Below are positions 58,501 through 61,500 of a stretch of 64,000 nt of DNA, piece by piece (the stretch's first letter is position 1; each line of letters begins with the position of its first letter). The notes beneath the pieces were generated by a model. The model had not been told where the DNA came from and did no database searches. It saw nothing but the letters and a program-made list of their open reading frames with translations. The stretch is from Isochrysis galbana (lineage: Eukaryota > Haptophyta > Isochrysidales > Isochrysidaceae). The translations under genes were made by a program, and so were the position numbers. The stretch covers positions 7,517,628 through 7,581,627 of the forward strand of contig CM030932.1 of NCBI GenBank assembly GCA_018136815.1, in the 5' to 3' direction.

Positions 58501-61500
58501 CGTGTACGCGCCCAAGGTGCATGGCGCGTGGGGCCTGCAGCGAGCTTTGGCTTCGTCGCCGCTCGACGTCATGGTGCTCTTCTCGTCGATCGCCGCGCTC
58601 CTCGGCGGCGGCGGTCAGTCGAACTACGGCGCTGCCAACGGCTGCTTGGATGCCCTTGGTGTGTGCCGTCGCGTGCGCGGTCTGAACGCCTCGTCCATCG
58701 AGTGGGGCCCATGGGCTGACGTGGGCATGGCCGCCGACCCGTCGGTGCACGCCCGCATCCAGGCTGGTGGCTTTGGTCTCATCAGCCTCGATCAAGGCGT
58801 CGTGGCCTTCCAGGCCGCGATGCGGCCGCAGGTGACCGCGGTCATGTCGCTCGTCGTCATCACTTGGTCCAAGTTCCTCGGCGTGCTACCCGAGGTACCG
58901 CCGCTGCTCGCCGCGTATGCGTCGCGTAAGGGGGCCGTGCTGGCCGGTGCTCCGTCGGGTGAGATCAAGGAGATCACTATGGAGCAGATCTTGGAGACGC
59001 TGAAGAGCACGACGGGAGCGGAAGTTGATCCGGACGCGCCGCTCATGGAATCGGGGCTCGACTCGCTCGGGGCCGTGGAGTTGGGCAGCCAGCTCCAGGC
59101 GCAGTCGGGCATGACCTTGCCCTCGACTCTGATCTTCGACTACCCGACGGCACGCCAGTTGTCGGGCTACTTCAAGGAGCAAGTCCGCACGGCCAACGGC
59201 ACAACTGATGCCCTTCAAGAGGAGCTGGTGCAAAGGGCTTTCGTGAACCTTGAAGCCAGAGTTAAGGCGTGCGGTCTCTCAGCTAACCTTCCTCTTGGAA
59301 TGAACAAGCCACGGTCCATTTTGACCATGACTGCTTGCAGTGGCGACGTCATCACCGAAGTGCCCCCTTCACGCTGGTCGATCATGGGCTCCGAGCAACT
59401 CGGTGAGTTGATTGGTCGGCGCGTGCGTCATGGTGGTTTCCTCCGCGACGCGGAGCTCTTCGACAACGGGCATTTCAGTATTTCCCCAGCAGAAGCGGCT
59501 GCGATGGACCCGCAGCAGCGCCTGCTCATGGAATACGGCTACAAGGCGTTCCACGGAGCGGAACTAGACAAGGCCACTCTGAACGCCACCGTCACCGGAG
59601 TGTTCGTCGGCATTGCAGCCAATGACTGGCAGAGCATTGTCACCGCATCAGCGATGTCGCGCAGCGTGTACGCTGCGACCGGCGCGTCCCTTTCGATTGC
59701 TGCCGGCCGCATCTCGTTTGTCCTCGGTCTGCAAGGCCCTTGCGTCTCATATGACACGGCTTGCTCGGCTACTCTCGCTGCAAACCATGCGGCATTGCGC
59801 GCTTTGCAGCTCAACGAATGTGCAAGTGGCCTACTTATCGGCGTCGGTCTAATGCTGTTGCCGTCAGTAGGTATAACCTTTGCCACGGCAGGCATGACTT
59901 CTGCGAAGGGGCATTGTCATACCTTCGATACGCGGGCTGACGGCTATGCTCGCGGTGAGGCCATTTGCGGCGTAGCTCTTCGCGTGACGGAAGCCGACAT
60001 TACGGTACACTTTTCCCTCCTTGGCAGCTGCGTGCGCCAAGACGGCAAGTCTGCCTCGTTGACCGCGCCTAGCGGCGTTGCTCAGCAAGGCTTGCTGCGC
60101 GCGGCGCTAGCAGATGCCTCGATCACCGCCCGAGACCTGGCTTGTGTTGAAGCCCATGGGACTGGGACTAGCCTGGGCGACCCTATTGAGGCAGGGTCCC
60201 TTGCCGGCGCCATCCTAGTTGCGCGTGGCGGCTCCGGAAAAACGTTGCTAGTTGGAAGCATCAAGGCAAGCACCGGCCACGCGGAGCCGGCTGCCGGAGC
60301 GTCCGGAGTGATGCGCCTTGCGGTCAGCCTAGCTGCAGCACGGGCGCCGCCTAATGCACAACTGCGAGTCGTCAATGAGCACGTCAACTCAGCGTTGCAA
60401 AAGACATCGTCAGCTCTTCCAACTCATCTTGCTGCTCTTAGCAAGGCGCCGGACCGCGCATTCATTGGCGGTGTGAGCTCTTTCGGATACAGCGGCACAA
60501 TCGTGCACACTGTGCTCGAGGCGGCTGGACCTTCAGTTATCGAGTCGAAGTGTTCGCTTCGGAGGAGACGGGTAGCATACGTGCGCAAATCGTACCTGTG
60601 GCGCGACACTCCGCACCCGCTCATCCAGCAACGTGTCATTGACGCGCAGGGGAATGACGAGAACTCCTTCCGTTCCGACCTGAAGGGTGCACTCTTCGCC
60701 GTGATCGCCGACCACATTGTGCAGGGCCAAGTTGTTTTCCCCGGCGCCGGCTACATGGAGATGGCGCGCGCCGCATGCGTCGGCTTGACCGCGGGTGCTG
60801 AAAAAGGCGCCATGCTCAATCGCGTCTTCTTCCTGCAGCCTCTCGTGCTATCGGGTGACCTATCACACGTACAGGTCACGGTGAACATCATGCCCGACGA
60901 GCGATTCGACGTGAACTCGGAGGATACTGAGTACGCTACAAAGAAATCGCACTGCGCAGGTTCGCACGCGACGTACATCAACGCGCTGCACAATTTCTCG
61001 CACGCGGCGCTGCGCGCGTCGTGCGCCCAGCCCGTCGGCGTGGCGGCCATCTACTCCACCTTCCGTTCGGTCGGCCTCGAGTATGGGCCGCTGTACCGTA
61101 CGCTGACATCGGCTCGCGTCTCGCGCGAGGTGGGCGTCGCCGTCGGTCAGCTGCGCCGTCGCTCGCACAAGGAGGGAACGTGCGTCCACCCTGCGGACCT
61201 CGACGGCTCGCTTCACCTGACGGCGCTGCTCGCGGAGGCGACGGCGGCTGGTGAGATCCGGCTGCCCTTCTCCGTGGGCGAGGCGGCTCTCAACGACGTA
61301 AGCGGCCGGCCGTGGCCGGTGGCCGAGCGCCAGGGCGCCAACATGACTGGCGTCTGGATTGGCGCCAAGGACGGCCGGTCGGCCAACGACTCGCCTGGCG
61401 CGCGCTTGACCAACTTCGAGACGCGCGTGCTCAAGGCCGCGCCAAATGCCGCGCCCGCCAAGAAGGCGTCGCACATGTACGTCACCATGTGGCAGGGGCG